The notes: a model not told the origin generated them from the sequence alone. 64,000 nucleotides of DNA from Adiantum capillus-veneris (GCA_014529385.2 CM043967.1:135793182-135857181), one strand, 5' to 3'. Positions 14,181 to 26,640 are shown, numbered from the stretch's first letter. A program made the numbers and translations.

Positions 14181-15364
14181 TGTCACGTGACACATCCCAA
14201 CCCTATGTGTCCGTGGACAAGCTACACCACAGCAGGGTTCAGTCAGTCCATTCAGTCTAGATTTAGAAGTGATCTGGCACTTTTGTGAGTCTATTCGTAG
14301 ACCGTGCATGCCCAGTCACTTAGTATGGATGCATATCCTCCGGTTACACACAGCATGATCATGAGTATTTCCTTCAGAATCCATCAGATTCAATCAGGGG
14401 AATTTTCCAGTGCATTTAGCCTATTTTCCTATTTTTGGTTCTTTTCACTTATTATTTTTAAGTGACTTTCCAACAAAAGTAGGTAGGGCAATTTTGCTAA
14501 GTCAAGATATAAGCAAACCCAAGTTAGCACTTTCTGGCAGAAGAGGCAGCAGGAGCTTCCCGCTCAACAGGCAACTTCTCAGCAGTACCCCCCCAGCACC
14601 CCCAGCGTTTTTGGACCTCCATCTTCGTGGGCAATTTCAGCACTTAGCCTTGCCACCATCTCCCCACCCTTGGCGTTGCCTCCCACAGCATTTAGCATCG
14701 CCATAAGCCTTTTCTCTGGCGTTTTTCCCACAACAAATACAGCCAGCCATAGCGTTTTTACTAACGCTAGACAACCAGCAGATTTCAGCGTTTTTGTAGC
14801 GTTTTCTCAGCAGGTATACATTAGCCTTTGCAGCGTTTTCAGCAGGTGATAACAGCCCTAAAAACGCAGCCTGACAGATGCAAGACTTCAGCGTTTTTAC
14901 CATCAGCATGACCCCCGCCAAATCCATCATTTTCAGCCATTAAGACAGCAGTAAAACAGTTGATTTCAGCCCAGAAACAGTCCACGAAATTCAGCCAATA
15001 GAAGATCACAGATTTCAGCCTAAGTCGTCGTCGTCATCACCGTCGTCGCCATCGGCATGGTCCCATTGCATCAGTCCATTGCATACGCATTGTACACCTT
15101 TGTGCAATCAAAGTAGACCACTCTCACCGACGAGAGTGGGGCCTTCGGAGGAGGGTTTTACAACATCTCAGTGTCGTATCTCTTCTCTCTCCTTCTCTCA
15201 ATCTCATTCACTTGCACGCACAATATCCACTCACTTTGTTCGTGATCATAGCACTCTCCATAAGACGGAAGGCTCTCTCCTTCCCTAAGAACTAAAAGGA
15301 ACCTTGAGCAAATATAGATCACTAATCTTGAGAAAATACAACATTCATTCCGCTGCACCTTACA
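14181..15364. mobile_element. Family-C solo LTR, copy 1, inside the G1 3' UTR
   Basis: 1184 bp runs from TGTCACGTGACA to CTGCACCTTACA. The flanks AGTCG (14176-14180) and AGTTG (15365-15369) are a 5-bp duplication with one change. In G3 the same UTR reads straight through (ATCCAATCGGGACCTC at about 38703-38720). The element has no coding region. It is rich in AGCGTTTTT and TTTCAGCC words and has a conserved 8-bp-stem hairpin near 15118-15139. A second copy lies at 30533-31737. Confidence 0.85.
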
Positions 15365-15701
15365 AGTTGGGACCTCATCGATGCCTGATTGACTAACCCC
15401 TATTGCAACCATGTCTATTCAAAATCAATTAGACCAAATGCTGTTGTCATTTCGTCTATCAGTTCCTGCACTTAAAACAAGTCAAGAACAAATCAGTTTC
15501 ATATTCAAGAATTCCATTTCATAAAGTCATACAGCAGAATACTATCAGCTCTCAGTATCCCTGAAGCTCAAAGAGACATTCAGTGACTTAGTATCAAAAT
15601 CGACGCATATGTTGACAAAGGAGCGGAGGAACTCCCCTCTTGTGCATCCCACTGCACCAGATCTCCAGCCAAGCTGAATTCTGGGTTCCATTTGGAGTAG
15701 T
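15365..15701 (-). other. G1 3' untranslated region
   Basis: There is no reading frame of note. The sequence matches the equivalent regions of G2 (31999-32445) and G3 (38715-39053), so it is element 3' UTR downstream of pol. 13935-14180 on the other side of the solo LTR belongs to the same UTR. Confidence 0.7.
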
Positions 15702-18700
15702 CTATGCTAAACCAAAAGCTTCGAGGTAAAGTTTCACAATCTGAGGAGTATCTGCTAGGTCCTCCTCCTCCATCCACTTCGCATCCAAAGCAAGATAGTT
15801 CTTGAACTTAACCAAGAACCGCCTTCGGACTTTACCTTTATTCTTTGTGTCCTTATGTGCCAAAATCTGTTCAGGAACAAGGATCTCCTCGTTTTCTTCC
15901 ACTTCGGGTTGCTCATCAGGCTCCCCATCATCAAGCACATCAGCTTTAAAAGTTTTCAAGAGACTCACATGGAATGCATTGTGAATCCTCCAAGTGTCAG
16001 GCAGTTTCAGTCGGAAGGAGACATCATTGATCTTTTCAGAGATCTGGAAAGGTAAGTAGTATCGCATACTAAGCTTTGGAAAAAGTCTCTCCTTTCCCTT
16101 CTGCTTTCTCAGGCATGCCTTCTCAAAACGTAAGAGCACCCAATCATCCTCCTTCAATTTCAAATCGCAACGATGGCGATCCGCTGCCTTTTTCTGTCGT
16201 TCTTGAGATTTCTACAAAGCCTCGCGGACCTTGGCAAAAGCCGTGTCTAAGTCGCGCGTATACTCATCCGCTTCAAAAATCTTATCTTTCATGCTTAGGA
16301 AGGGTGGAACCTTCGTAGCACCTTCAACAATCTCAAATGGCGCCTTCCCCATCGAAGAGTGTATCGTGTTATTGTAGGCAAATTCCACCAAAGATAGATG
16401 GTTTTCCCATTGAGTCTTTTGATCCGAGATATAAGACTTCAATAAATCTAAAACCACTAAATTGGCAATCTCAGATTGCCCGTCAGTCTGCGGGTGGAAC
16501 GATGACGAGAACTGCAACCGCGTGCCAATGTTCTCCCAAATTGCCTTCCAAAGCAAACTCGTAAATCTGGGGTCCCTGTCGGAGACAATCGTCTCAGGCA
16601 TGCCATGTAATCTGAAAATCTGGGCCACAAACAATCTCGCTAAGTGATCCGGCTTGACTGTTTCTTCACTGGAATGAAATGAGCCTGCTTGCTAAATCTG
16701 TCAATAACAGTCCAGATACCATCGTGACCACTTTGTGTTCTTCGGAGATCAAAAATGAAATCCATTGCAATACTTTCCAAGGGGCGGGTGGGTATGGGCA
16801 AAGGCTGTAACAATCCCTGTGCTTTATGCCTGTCAAACTTGACCTTCTGGCATACCAAGCAACTGCACACAAACTCTTCCACATCCTTCTTGAGTCTCGG
16901 CCAAAAGAAGTATCCTTTCATGGTGGTAGCGATGCCGCGGTGACCTGTAAAAGGTGGACAGTGGCATTCAGTCATAACCTTTTCCCAACGGCTGTGTAAC
17001 GCACAACATGGTTTTTCTCATCAAGTAGCCATCCCGAATGGAATATCCCGCTACTGTCTCCCCATTCCGTATCCGTGTGAAAACGCTGCAAAATTTGTAT
17101 ATGTGGCATACTGGTCGACCATATCCTTGAAGCTCCTACGATGTATCGCGGAAATAGCCAGAACCAACGGCTCTTGAGACAAAGCATCTACCACCACATT
17201 CTTTTGTCCCTGAACATAGACAATCTGGAAGTGAAACTGTGACAGATGTTTCGCCACCGCATTTGCTTTTCCGATAGCTGCTTCTGTGACAAGAAGAAGT
17301 AGCGCAAACTCTGATGGTTTGTAAAGACAGTAAAATCCGCTCCGAGTAGGTAGTGCCGCCACTGAGTAAGAGCATGGATAGCCGCCAAAAGCTCTTTCTC
17401 AAAAATTTGTGTTGTCATTTCCGGCCTTGAGAACAATAGGCTCTCGTAAGCAATGACATGGCCTTCTTGCATTAAGACCGCACCCAGACTACGACCACAA
17501 GCATCACAATATACTTCAAAAGACTTTTGCAAGTCTGGCAGAGTCAAAACTGGTCCCGTAGTCAATTTCTCTTTCAATGTCTGGAAGGCAGTCACCTCTG
17601 TGGGTCCTCACGAGAAAGGGACTCCTTTCTATGTCAAGATATGCAAAGGGGAAGCAACCTCTGCAAACTTTCGGATGAACCGCCTGTAGTACGAACACAA
17701 TCCCAAGAGGCTTCTAACTTCATGGACATTCTTCAAATCGGGCCAATCACGGATAGTCTCTATCTTGGCCGGATCCATTTGCACTCCTGCTGCTGACACA
17801 ATGTGTCCCAAAAAGTGTATCTCTGGTAGGAAAATTTCACTTTTCTTTGCATTAATCACTAACTTGTGATCTCGTAATGCCTGAAAAACCTGAAGCAGAT
17901 GATCTCTATGTTCTGCCTCATTCTTGGAGAAAACAATAATATCGTCAAAGAAAGTGCCAACAAATAGCCTGTACTCTCGAAAAATCCTGTCCATCATCCG
18001 GTTAAATGTCGCAAGATCATTGGTTAAGCCAAAAGGCATCACCAAAAACTCAAATAACCCAAAAGTCGTCCAAAAAGTTGTCTTGTAGACGTCTCCCGGT
18101 GCGATTCTGATCTGATGATATCCACTCTTCAAATCAATCCTGCTAAAGCACGAGGATCCCTGTAATCTGTCGAGTATATCATCGATCCTAGGAATCGGAA
18201 ATCTGTTCTTGATGATGATTTTGTTGAGAGCTCTATAATTGATGCACATTCTCCAAGATCCGTCTTTCTTCAAAACCAACAACACTGGAAAGCAATACGG
18301 TGAAGTACTAGGCTGGACAAGACCCTTTTCCAAGAGGTCTTTCACTTGGTTCATAATCTCTTCATTCTGTGCTCGGCTCACACGGTAAGGTGGCCGGTTC
18401 GGTGGGGTGCTTCCAGGTATCAGATCAATGGTATGATCTTCAGGACGAGCAGGTGGTAACTCGCCTGGTAGGCCCTCTGAGAAGCAATCGGCGTGAGTGG
18501 AGAAAATCTTGGCGTTCTTTATCAAGTATAGACATATTTGTCCTATCCTCATCACTCAATTTTTTCATAAAGATCGGGTAAATAAACAGACTGGATTTCA
18601 TTAATTTAGAAATGGCCGAACCCGATACAATAGGGACAGACTCACCCTTCAGTTTAATGTCAAGTACAATGGTTCTGCCCTTCTCTGTAGTCAATGTCGC

Positions 18701-18990
18701 TTTCCTCGCCCGATAGTCAACCACGGCGTTGTTCTTGTGGTATCAAGCAATTCCCAAGAGAACATCACAATCTTCCAAAGGCCTTATGTAAAAGTTCTCA
18801 TGCCCCAAATACCCCTGACAATGCAACCGAAATTTGCCAATAGCAAGTGTAATGGCTACATCCCTGCCGGGTGCCGCTAGAACAGCCTCCGCAAGTTCAT
18901 CCGATCGGGAGTGATCTCGAGCCACGCCGCCAATTCCGGTGAAATGAAGTTTGCCTTGGCTCCTCCATCAAAGAAGATCAAGGCCTCTTG
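15702..18990 (-). pseudogene. G1 pol: protease, reverse transcriptase, RNase H, integrase, chromodomain
   Basis: Reading the minus strand downward: a protease box FFDGGAKANF (DGGA for the usual DSGA) at about 18950-18980; RT at 18555-17629 with catalytic FFDD (GTFFDDIIVFSK); RNase H at 17595-17051 (VYCDACGRSLGAVL, YEKELLAAIHA-type); integrase zinc domain (HRGIATTMKG, CSCLVCQ) and first Asp at 16975-16640; core end with DRDPRF and DGQSEIAN at 16634-16212; and a chromodomain at about 15930-15710 (ILVPEQILAHKD, RFLVKFKNY, WMEEEDL). The parts copy element RNA into DNA and insert it. Frame changes and stops fall at several joints, for example 18743-18745, 17629 and 17188-17200. The domain order is that of plant chromoviruses. 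Confidence 0.9.
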
Positions 18991-18999
18991 GTCTCACTT

Positions 19000-20586
19000 T
19001 GCCCCAAGCTCGGCAAAGTTCTGTACTCTTGTCCATTGTGTTGGGATCGGTACCCACACAATCTGGAACCAGTCCTGTTTTCATCTTGCCTTTTCTTCCA
19101 CGTTCCTCAACAGCTCTCGAACTCTCAGGCCTTTGTCGTCCTTGTCATTCTGTTCTTTCTGTGCCTTTTTAGGGCACTTCGCGGAGATATGTCCATGTTC
19201 CCCGCATCCAAAGCACTTCCCCTCCCTGATGAAGCGAGCTCTCTTCTGAGGAGTAAGGTTGGGTCGTGCATCCTTCTTTTCTGGGTTGCTCTTTCTCTTT
19301 CTACTTTCATTTGCTAAAGTCTGTTCGACTCGTTGTGTCATGACCTCATCGGTGGGGTAGGTCAGACTACCAGAGTGAATGGCAAAACCCCGTTTCGCAT
19401 GACTCATTGACTCCTGAATAGAAGCTGACTTCTGTTCCAAGCAATGATCTCGGATCTCTATAGGTAGACCCAAGGTAAACCGCTCAATCTGTTCTCTGAA
19501 AGAGATCTTCTTGAATGAAGAGGCGGGTAGAAAAGAGCTCCAGAATCTCTCGCAATAAGCGTCCACTGTATCTTTCTTGGTCATCCGAAGATGGTTCCAA
19601 GCAGCTCGTATATTGCGTTCATACTTTGAGTCAGCCAAGAAGAAATAAAAGCTTCTTAAATTTCAGCCATTTAACTGGCGCAGTCTTGTTTAAAAGAAGC
19701 GTGAGCGTCCTCCCACGAAAGCGATGTTAAACTGCTATACAAAAGATAAAGCCTTCGAAGCATCTCTATATCCCGAAAACGTGTCAAATTTAATTGACTG
19801 TCCACCTTCCTTAAACTCTCAGACCTTCTTGCTTTTATCTTCCAGAAAGTCATATTGGTTGGCTTTATAAACATTCTTCTTCTTTGCATAAAAGTTGCCG
19901 CCGTCAGAGTCTGAACTGTTTGTAGACGAGTCCTCTGTAGAACTGTCACTCATTGGGTGAGATTTAGACTTCTTTGCCTTTTTCTTACCCTTTCCGAAGC
20001 GTTGTTTCTTGCTTCGCTTTTTGCCTTTGCGCTCTTCTTCGCTCGAGTCAGATGAGCTAGAAGAACTGTCAAAAGAAGAAGAAGAAGAAGAAGAAGAACT
20101 GGTTACTTCTTCAAATCGAAGACGCTTCTTCTGTTTCTTTGCCTTTTCAAATGTCGACTGATGACCCAAATAACCTGGAAAGTCAGTGCCTTTCTTCTGC
20201 TTTTTGCCGTGCTTTTTAGCTTTATTTTGCGCGTCAAAAAGCTGAGCAATCCGTGCATCAACCACCTCTTCTAATTCCTTCTCTGAATACTTCTTGTGAG
20301 CAGAAGGTTTCTTGTGAGCGGGTTTCAGGGGTGGTGTTGTGGTTTTCTGCCACTGCTCGTGCACTTCCTGAAAAGAAGTCTCGCTCATATATTTTGCAAA
20401 TATTGGGTCCTTCACAAAATTGAGCATCATCTTTGTTGCATCGCCGATCAATTGACGACGCTCCATCTCTCATCGCTCCACCTGAGTAGGCCGAGGCGGG
20501 CCATACTCCTTGCCGGAATCTTCGTTGTGATCCCTTCCCGCATCTGCGGATGCAGAGGGAGTCGACTGATCCTTGCGTGAAGCCAT
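19000..20586 (-). pseudogene. G1 gag with zinc knuckle, broken
   Basis: The start ATG is at 20586-20584 (MASRKDQSTPSAS). After about 40 codons an in-frame TGA precedes MERRQLIGDATKM (20466). A long basic and Ser/Asp/Glu-rich stretch follows (poly-Ser coded by an AGA/AAG-type microsatellite near 20080-20100). The core gag domain lies at 19638-19081 (RAAWNHLRMTKKDTVDAYCERF) with a CCHC knuckle CFGCGEHGHISAKC. Gag coats the RNA in virus-like particles. Compared with G2 and G3, a piece near 19690 encoding the GGRYSEHS region is deleted, and the frame is lost around 19820. Confidence 0.88.
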
Positions 20587-20643
20587 AGATGCTGCAGAAA
20601 AAAAAAATGGGATCGGATTTCCCGTAGAAGAGAAATCGGCCGT

Positions 20644-20655
20644 GCTCTGATACCA
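20644..20655 (-). other. G1 primer binding site (initiator Met-tRNA type)
   Basis: On the minus strand TGGTATCAGAGC lies one base inside the right LTR. It is complementary to the 3' end of plant initiator tRNA-Met, the usual primer for such elements. Confidence 0.92.
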
Positions 20656-20656
20656 C

Positions 20657-21267
20657 TGTAACAGACTCGGACACTCCAAGTCAAGAATCTACCACGACAG
20701 CACCAAATAACCACTTCAAAACAGTCCACAGTTCACAATTGATTTAGACTGGCCCGGCGGAGTTCTGTGCCTAGAGATATTGGCCCCAAAGACTGGTGCC
20801 CCTTTCGGTATTTCTTTTTGTATTAATCTGAGTTCAAAGTACAAGAGTGCGGTTGGGTCTCACTCTCAGACTCTGCGTCCAGATGCTCTGAGAAGTGAGG
20901 CCCTGCCCACTTATTTATTGGTACAAGGGATGCCCAAAAGCAGAGCCCCAAAAACATTCATCTTTTAAAAGCTTTTAAAATAAAGCAATTACCCAAAAGC
21001 TGCCAAGTCAGCCAGTAAACTTCAGCTAGCGTAAAAGCAGGATTTTCCGTACAGCAGTGCCACGTCAGCAGCTTCGCGTTTTGCGCCGCATTTTTCAGAA
21101 ATCTGTACGGCAATCCGTACATCCTCCACGTCAGCCTATTGGCGCTTGTCCGAGGTCTGTGTAACAGACTTAGGGTTTCCTCAAGGGTTAGGGTTAGGGT
21201 TCCTGGCAAAAAATTAGGGTTTCAGCCGTTAGGGTTTCTCTGGCAGCCACGTCATCACTTTGTGACA
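20657..21267 (-). repeat. G1 5' LTR (family A)
   Basis: It runs TGTAACAGACTCGG to TTTGTGACA. It carries the family core CCCCTTTCGGTATTTC and a run of TTAGGGTTT-type words at about 21170-21236. It is directly next to the primer site, so it is the promoter-bearing LTR of the minus-strand element. Confidence 0.9.
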
Positions 21268-21809
21268 CTGTGAGGGCCTCATGGAGCTTCTCTAGCTGGA
21301 GAGGAAGCTCAAGTCTCTGTCGCATATCCTTGGTAACAAGGCAAGGCATCTATGTCCAAACTTGCTTCCTGCATGCATCTTGGCGCTCTGACTGAGGCTC
21401 AGCTGACAGCAGATCTCGGTAGAAGTTAGTAGCAAATGCACGCATATCCTCAAGCTCTGAGGCCACTGATCCGTCAGGTCTCCTCAACTGACTAACATTG
21501 GTGTGCGCATGACGTGGCCCCACTGACTCAAAAAACTCCCCAGTAATTCGGTCTCCCACCACCTAGGTCCACTGAGATAGTTGTCGATGGAAGACAAACT
21601 CATGGCGCTGCTCCTCAATGCTACTCAGCTCCTGTCTAGCCTGTTGCATCTGCTCCTTCAACCAAGGGTTGTCTGGATGTTGTTCCTACATCCTCTGTAA
21701 GGAAGCAACTCCTCGTCGAAGGCGCTTCTCATCCTCCCTGGCTGCAGCCAAACGGGCTACAGACTCCTGGAGGAAGAAGCGACTAAGCTCTGCCACTCCA
21801 GAGGCCACT
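21268..21809 (-). pseudogene. LINE-B segment 2: linker between endonuclease and RT
   Basis: The minus strand at 21562-21350 reads VVGDRITGEFFESVGPRHAH and QLRRPDGSVASELEDM, matching LINE-C at 29870-30060. The rest, up to 21809, is Gln/Glu-rich linker with stops. The edge at 21268 meets G1 and the edge at 21809 meets GB; the last five bases (CCACT) are the GB target duplication. Confidence 0.8.
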
Positions 21810-22194
21810 TGAAACGAACATAGGGAGTGGATCTCCCGACTACACGGACCACCTACAGACGCGTCGGACGAACCACCCGACCATAGCCACCATCAGGAAG
21901 CTCCCCCGTGCTGGGGCCAGCGTCCGAGGACATAGGCGTGCACCTATAAGACCGAGCGTCCCATACCACCTGGCCTCACCTCCTCGAGGTGACCTCGCGT
22001 ACTCCTAGCCTCGCGGGCTAACCACTGGCTCTTTGCCAGTGGGGGTCGATAAATGCAAATGAGGCCTTGGCCTCCCTATTATAATAATGGCCGACCACAC
22101 TGGCCGTGTTCACACTACGTCCACCCGGACACTGGACACCCATCCCGACGGCATCTGGGCTAGATCCCCTCTCCTGTGAGAGCAGGACATAACA
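21810..22194 (-). repeat. GB 3' LTR (family B)
   Basis: TGAAACGAACATAGG to GACATAACA, 385 bp. It is closely similar to 28059-28448. The complement of about 22073-22088 holds TTATTATAATAG, a TATA-box candidate. Confidence 0.92.
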
Positions 22195-22205
22195 TACTTC
22201 CCCCC

Positions 22206-25200
22206 TTAAGAACCATTGATGTCGTCATCAATGAAGTGGGGATACTGAGCTTTCAAAGCTCTAACTGGTTCCCAAGTAGCAAACCTTTCAGATTGACCCT
22301 TCCATTTAATTAAGTACTCGTCATAAGCCTTTTGGCGCGAATGACGGGTACGATGATCTAAAACTGCCTCTGGTTCTCGAGGAATATACTCAGTTTGCAT
22401 ATCTTGCCATACATTTTCCTCGATAGGCACAACAACGTCGGCTTCGCCTAATTTTACTTTAAGGTGGCTGACATGAAACACTGGATGTACACTAACATCC
22501 GAAGGAAGAACCAGTTTATAGGCAACTTGGCCAATTTTCTTTGTGATCAAGAACGGACCACAATATCTAGCTGAAAGCTTATAATGCTTTCCTGTTCGCA
22601 TAGTCTTGGAATCCTTGGGTATCTTCAGATAGACCCATTGTCCCACATCTAGAGTCCTTGGAGATCTCTTTTGATTACCATAAGTAGTGACTCGATCACG
22701 AGCCGTTATTATACTATCCTTATCCAGTTCGAGCATTTCTTGCATGTCATACAGGAAATCACGAGCTTGGCGTTCCTTGACTTTTTCTAAGCCAATAGCA
22801 ATTGGGGATTTAGGCTCAAATCCATACATCAGCATGAACGGGCTAAAACTAATAGCAGAATGTTTGCTACTATTGTAGGCAAACTCTTTATTGTGGAAGA
22901 TAACTTTCCCAATCAAACTGCCTGTGAGAGACATAGGCTCTCAACATGTCCTCTAACGTCTGATTCATCCTCTCAGTTTGTCAGTCAGACTCAGGATGGT
23001 CAAAAGACGACATACTCAACTTCGTCTGAAGATGAGCAAACACATCTCACCAAGATCGGCCAGTGAACTTAGTATCTCGATCACTGACGATATACTCTGG
23101 CAAACCATACAGCGTATAAAGCTGATCGACAAATAAAACCACTAACTCATGGCTTTTTACTGTCGACTTCGTTGGTATAAACTTCGTCATTTTTGTGAGC
23201 GTATCGACCACAACCCAAATAGCGTCATTGCCCCGACTAGTATTTGGCAAACCAACGATAAAGTCCATGGAAATACTCTGTCACTTGGCATCTGGGATTT
23301 CCAATGGATGTAGCAGGCCAGCTTTCCTAAGGCGCTCTGCCTTATTGACCTGACATTGAGCGCATCCTTTCACATAGCTCTCTATGTAAGAGCGCATTCT
23401 TGGCCAATAGAAATATCGCTTGACCAAAGCCAAAGTTCTTTGAATGCCTGGGTGCCCAGCACTAGGAACATCGTGGCATTCGCACAAAATCCTTTATCGA
23501 ACCTCATCGATTTCCGGCACGCAGACTTTACCATTTCTGAACAATAGTCCACCTCTAATGGAATATTATCGTTGTCTCGTCTCTCCAGCACGACTCACTT
23601 GGGTCTCCCAACCACCCAAGCCTGTATGCGAGTCATGCCCCGCTTCGACCTCGTTCCATATCTTGTCAAAATGGCCATCGGAACGACATAGCCCTCGGAG
23701 AGAGAGATAGAAATCCGTCGAGATTTCAGCCATAGACAAGGTATTAACCTCAGAAATCCTGCTGAGTGCATCGGCAACTTGATTGCTGGATCCTTTTCTG
23801 TATCGGATCTCAAAGTCAAACGCTTGCATAAGTTCAACCAATCTAGCCTTCCGACCCCTAAGATCACCCTGATCACAGACATAGTGCAAGGAATGATGAT
23901 CTGTCCATGCAACAAATGTAGAGCTATACAGATAGTGTCGACATTTCCTAAAGGCGTGAACTACAGCGTAAAGCTCCTTCTCATACGTCGGATAACGCAT
24001 CTTAGCGTCAAAAAGCTTCTTACTTTCAAACACAACAGGACGTCCATCCTGGTATAACGCCGCACCAATGACATAATCACTAGCATCCGTTTCAACCACA
24101 AACGGTTTGCTACGATCCACAATGTGCAATATTGGTGCAGTAGTCACCAAGTGCTTTAGTGTCCGAAAGCCCTCGTCGAGACGCTCATTCCAGACAACAG
24201 GGGGTTACCTTTACGATGAGGGCCCGAAGTCTTCGGCCCTTTCACCCCTCCTTTTAAAAGTTGCATAAGCGGAGCAGCAACTTTAGAGTAATCCTTGATA
24301 AACTTGCGAAAGAATCCAGTAAAGCCTAAAAAGGACTTTACTTGGCGCACATTCTTCAGAATGGGCCAATTTCGGACTTTATCCAACTTTTCAGGGTCAA
24401 CGCGAATTCCATTGCGAGTAATGATGTGACCCAAGTACAGAAGCTCTTTCTTGAAGAAATCACACTTAGAAGCCTTAGCATAAAGCTTCTCAATTCTAAG
24501 TACTTCGAGAATAGCGCGTATATGCGCTAAGTGCTCAAAAAAACTTCGGCTGTAGATCAAGACGTCATCGAGAAATACAACAACAAAATTGCCTAAAAAG
24601 GCTCTCAGCAGATTATTCATCATCTGCTGAAACGTAGCTGGAGCATTGGTCAAACCAAAAGGCAAGACCAAAAACTCGTAGTGACCATAACGCGTATGGA
24701 AACCTGTCTTAGAAATATCTTCCAGTTTGATCCGTATCTGGTGATAGCCTGATCGCAGGTCTATCTTTGTAAAGTACAGCGCTCCATGGAGTCGATCTAT
24801 CAAATCGTCCATGCGCGGGAGCGGATACTTGTTCTTGACAGTGAGCTTGTTCAACCCCTTATAATCCACGCAAAAGCGCATAGTGTTATCCTTCTTTCGA
24901 GAAAGTAACACTGGCGCTCCCCACGGGGATTTACTTGGCCGAACAAAACCCCTGTCGAGATAATATTTCAGCTGTAGCTGAATCTCGTCCTCCTCGGTTT
25001 TACTAAACCGATAGGGTTGCTTTGAGAAGGGCTGACTACTAGCCACCAACTCAATGCCATGATCTACTCCTCTCGAAGGCGGCAAGCCAGGAGGTAGATC
25101 ATCAAGAAAAACATCCTTGAAATCAGTCATGATTTCTCGGATAAGGTTGGATTCGTCGGAATTCCCAAGTTAAACAAAAGAACATGAAACATTTTTACGA

Positions 25201-25690
25201 AATTCAGTGACAGAAGTACCAAGCACTAACGAATCAAACCAAGCAGATGGTACACATTGATAAAAGTCAACATCAGAAGACTTTGTATCTTTATACATTT
25301 CCAAAGCAGTAACAACTGGTATTGCAAAACCATTATTTACAGAATTCTGATTACAAAGCGACACAGATACATGAGGCATGCCCTGCTTGACAAAAACAAG
25401 AGAGTGATGTACATAGTCTATATACAATGAGTCTTGTTTATCATAAAACCATGGAATTCTTAAAATAACATCTGCTCTATCCAGCAGCATGATGTGGAAA
25501 TCCAGGTTCTCTTTGTAATCAACAAGCTCGAGCGAAAAATCTGGAACCATCCGATTCCATACATCCGTATGCTGGCCACGAGCCATCTTCACACGATACT
25601 CATGGTCATTGTCCCGCGTCCGCAGACTCAGTTTCTACACCAATTTTGCATCCACAAAATTGTGTGAGCTTCCATTATCAAGGAGTATGG
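22206..25690 (-). pseudogene. GB pol: protease, RT, RNase H, integrase, chromodomain
   Basis: Minus strand. A protease-like box LLDNGSSHNFVDAK lies near 25650-25690 (DNGS for DSGA), then more protease at 25592-25170. RT is at 25130-24156 with GLNKLTVKNKYPLPRMDDL, FGLTNAPATFQQMM and catalytic FLDDVLIYS. RNase H is at 24150-23566 (ETDASDYVIGAALY, YEKELYAVVHA, HHSLHY). The integrase zinc finger is at 23487-23281 (HDVPSAGHPG, CAQCQ). The core starts at 23268-23047 (MDFIVGLP, VVVDTLTKM, DRDTKFTG). The core end and chromodomain lie at 22934-22206 (FHVSHLKVKLG, YLIKWKGQ, FATWEPV). Frame breaks lie near 25150, 24153, 23280 and 22940. This is the most complete family-B pol in the window. Confidence 0.92.
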
Positions 25691-25839
25691 TCACGTCGTG
25701 ACCATTGATCTTCCCGGGGAAACGGAGAAGATCGTGCTTACCAAACACTTTGGTGCTAAAAGTACAGTTAGTGCATGAACTGTGCGCTAAATGATGGATT
25801 TCAACTTAAATGAAATTAAAGTTACCTGAGATCTCGTCA

Positions 25840-26640
25840 ATCTGAACCGAAGGCCGACCTTGCGGGTTCTGTGTCTTCTTCTTCTTGGGGCAATCCTTGA
25901 TTTGGTGACCTGTCTTGCCACATCCGAAGCAAGCCCCCTTCTTCACTGCATCAGCAACTGAAGCATTTTTGGCTTTCTTCTTCTCTTGAGAAGATCTCGG
26001 CGGTGATTTGAACTTATGCTAGAATCGGGGTCACTTCCTCGAAGCACCCTCACCGGATTGATGGTCTGCAGTTCTTTTCTTCTCATAATTTGCTCCATTT
26101 ATCAAATGAAACGTCCTGGCCTTTGCCACTGCATCCTTGACGTCAGTCGGGGCTTTGTCCTTGATTAAGGCCCAACGATAATCTTCATGTAATCCCAGCA
26201 AGTACATGTGCACAGCGTGCATGGAATCCACCTTGCAGAAGGTGAGCGCTTCTTTGAAAGCTGTCGTATACTTATCAAAAGATAGAGCTTTCATCGAAAG
26301 ACTCTACAATTTGGCGTAAGCTTTCAAAGGATCCATTTTGGCGAAATCCCTCTTGAATTTCACACAAAAATCAGCCCACGTCGTAGGCTTCTCTGTCATG
26401 TCGCATCACCAAGTAAGCACCTTACTGCGCAGATAGAAAGGAATCGTCTGAATCCTCCGTTTATCATGCTCCCAATGGAGGTCAAAATACGTGGTCCACT
26501 GATGCAGCCAGTTATTTACAGCCAGTTTCGTACACTCCTTCTCTTCCCATGAGAAATTTGTAGTTTTGTACGGAATCGTGGCAGTTGGACCACTATGCAT
26601 GATGGAGCTGATGGTTATGCTGTCTCGTGGGTGTATACCA
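25840..26640 (-). pseudogene. GB gag with zinc knuckle, fragmentary
   Basis: The minus strand shows W-rich gag core pieces at 26600-26406 (NWLHQWTTYFDLHWEHDKRRIQTI-like) and 26294-26031 (KYTTAFKEALTFCKV, YLLGLHEDYRW). A CCHC knuckle (CFGCGKTGHQIKDC) lies near 25893-25935. The fragments are separated by stops. Confidence 0.8.

Larger units (their letters stand above)
13353..21267 (-). mobile_element. G1: nearly full-length chromovirus-type Gypsy retrotransposon
   Basis: LTRs lie at 13353-13934 and 20657-21267. A Met-tRNA primer site lies beside the right LTR and a polypurine tract beside the left one. Gag, protease, RT, RNase H, integrase and chromodomain follow in that order on the minus strand. 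It is inserted in LINE-B: the LINE-C copy at 30140-30160 shows the uninterrupted target, and the word CTGTG is present at both edges (13350-13354 and 21268-21272), overlapping the LTR terminus. A 1.18-kb solo LTR sits in its 3' UTR. Stops and a gag deletion make it nonautonomous. Confidence 0.92.

Noticed and set aside
20080-20110. Poly-Ser run as a host protein feature
   Set aside because: It is part of the G1 gag and comes from an AGA-type microsatellite, also seen in G2 and G3.
21170-21240. Telomere-like TTAGGG repeats
   Set aside because: The words are spaced, imperfect and confined to Gypsy LTR ends, so this is not an interstitial telomere.
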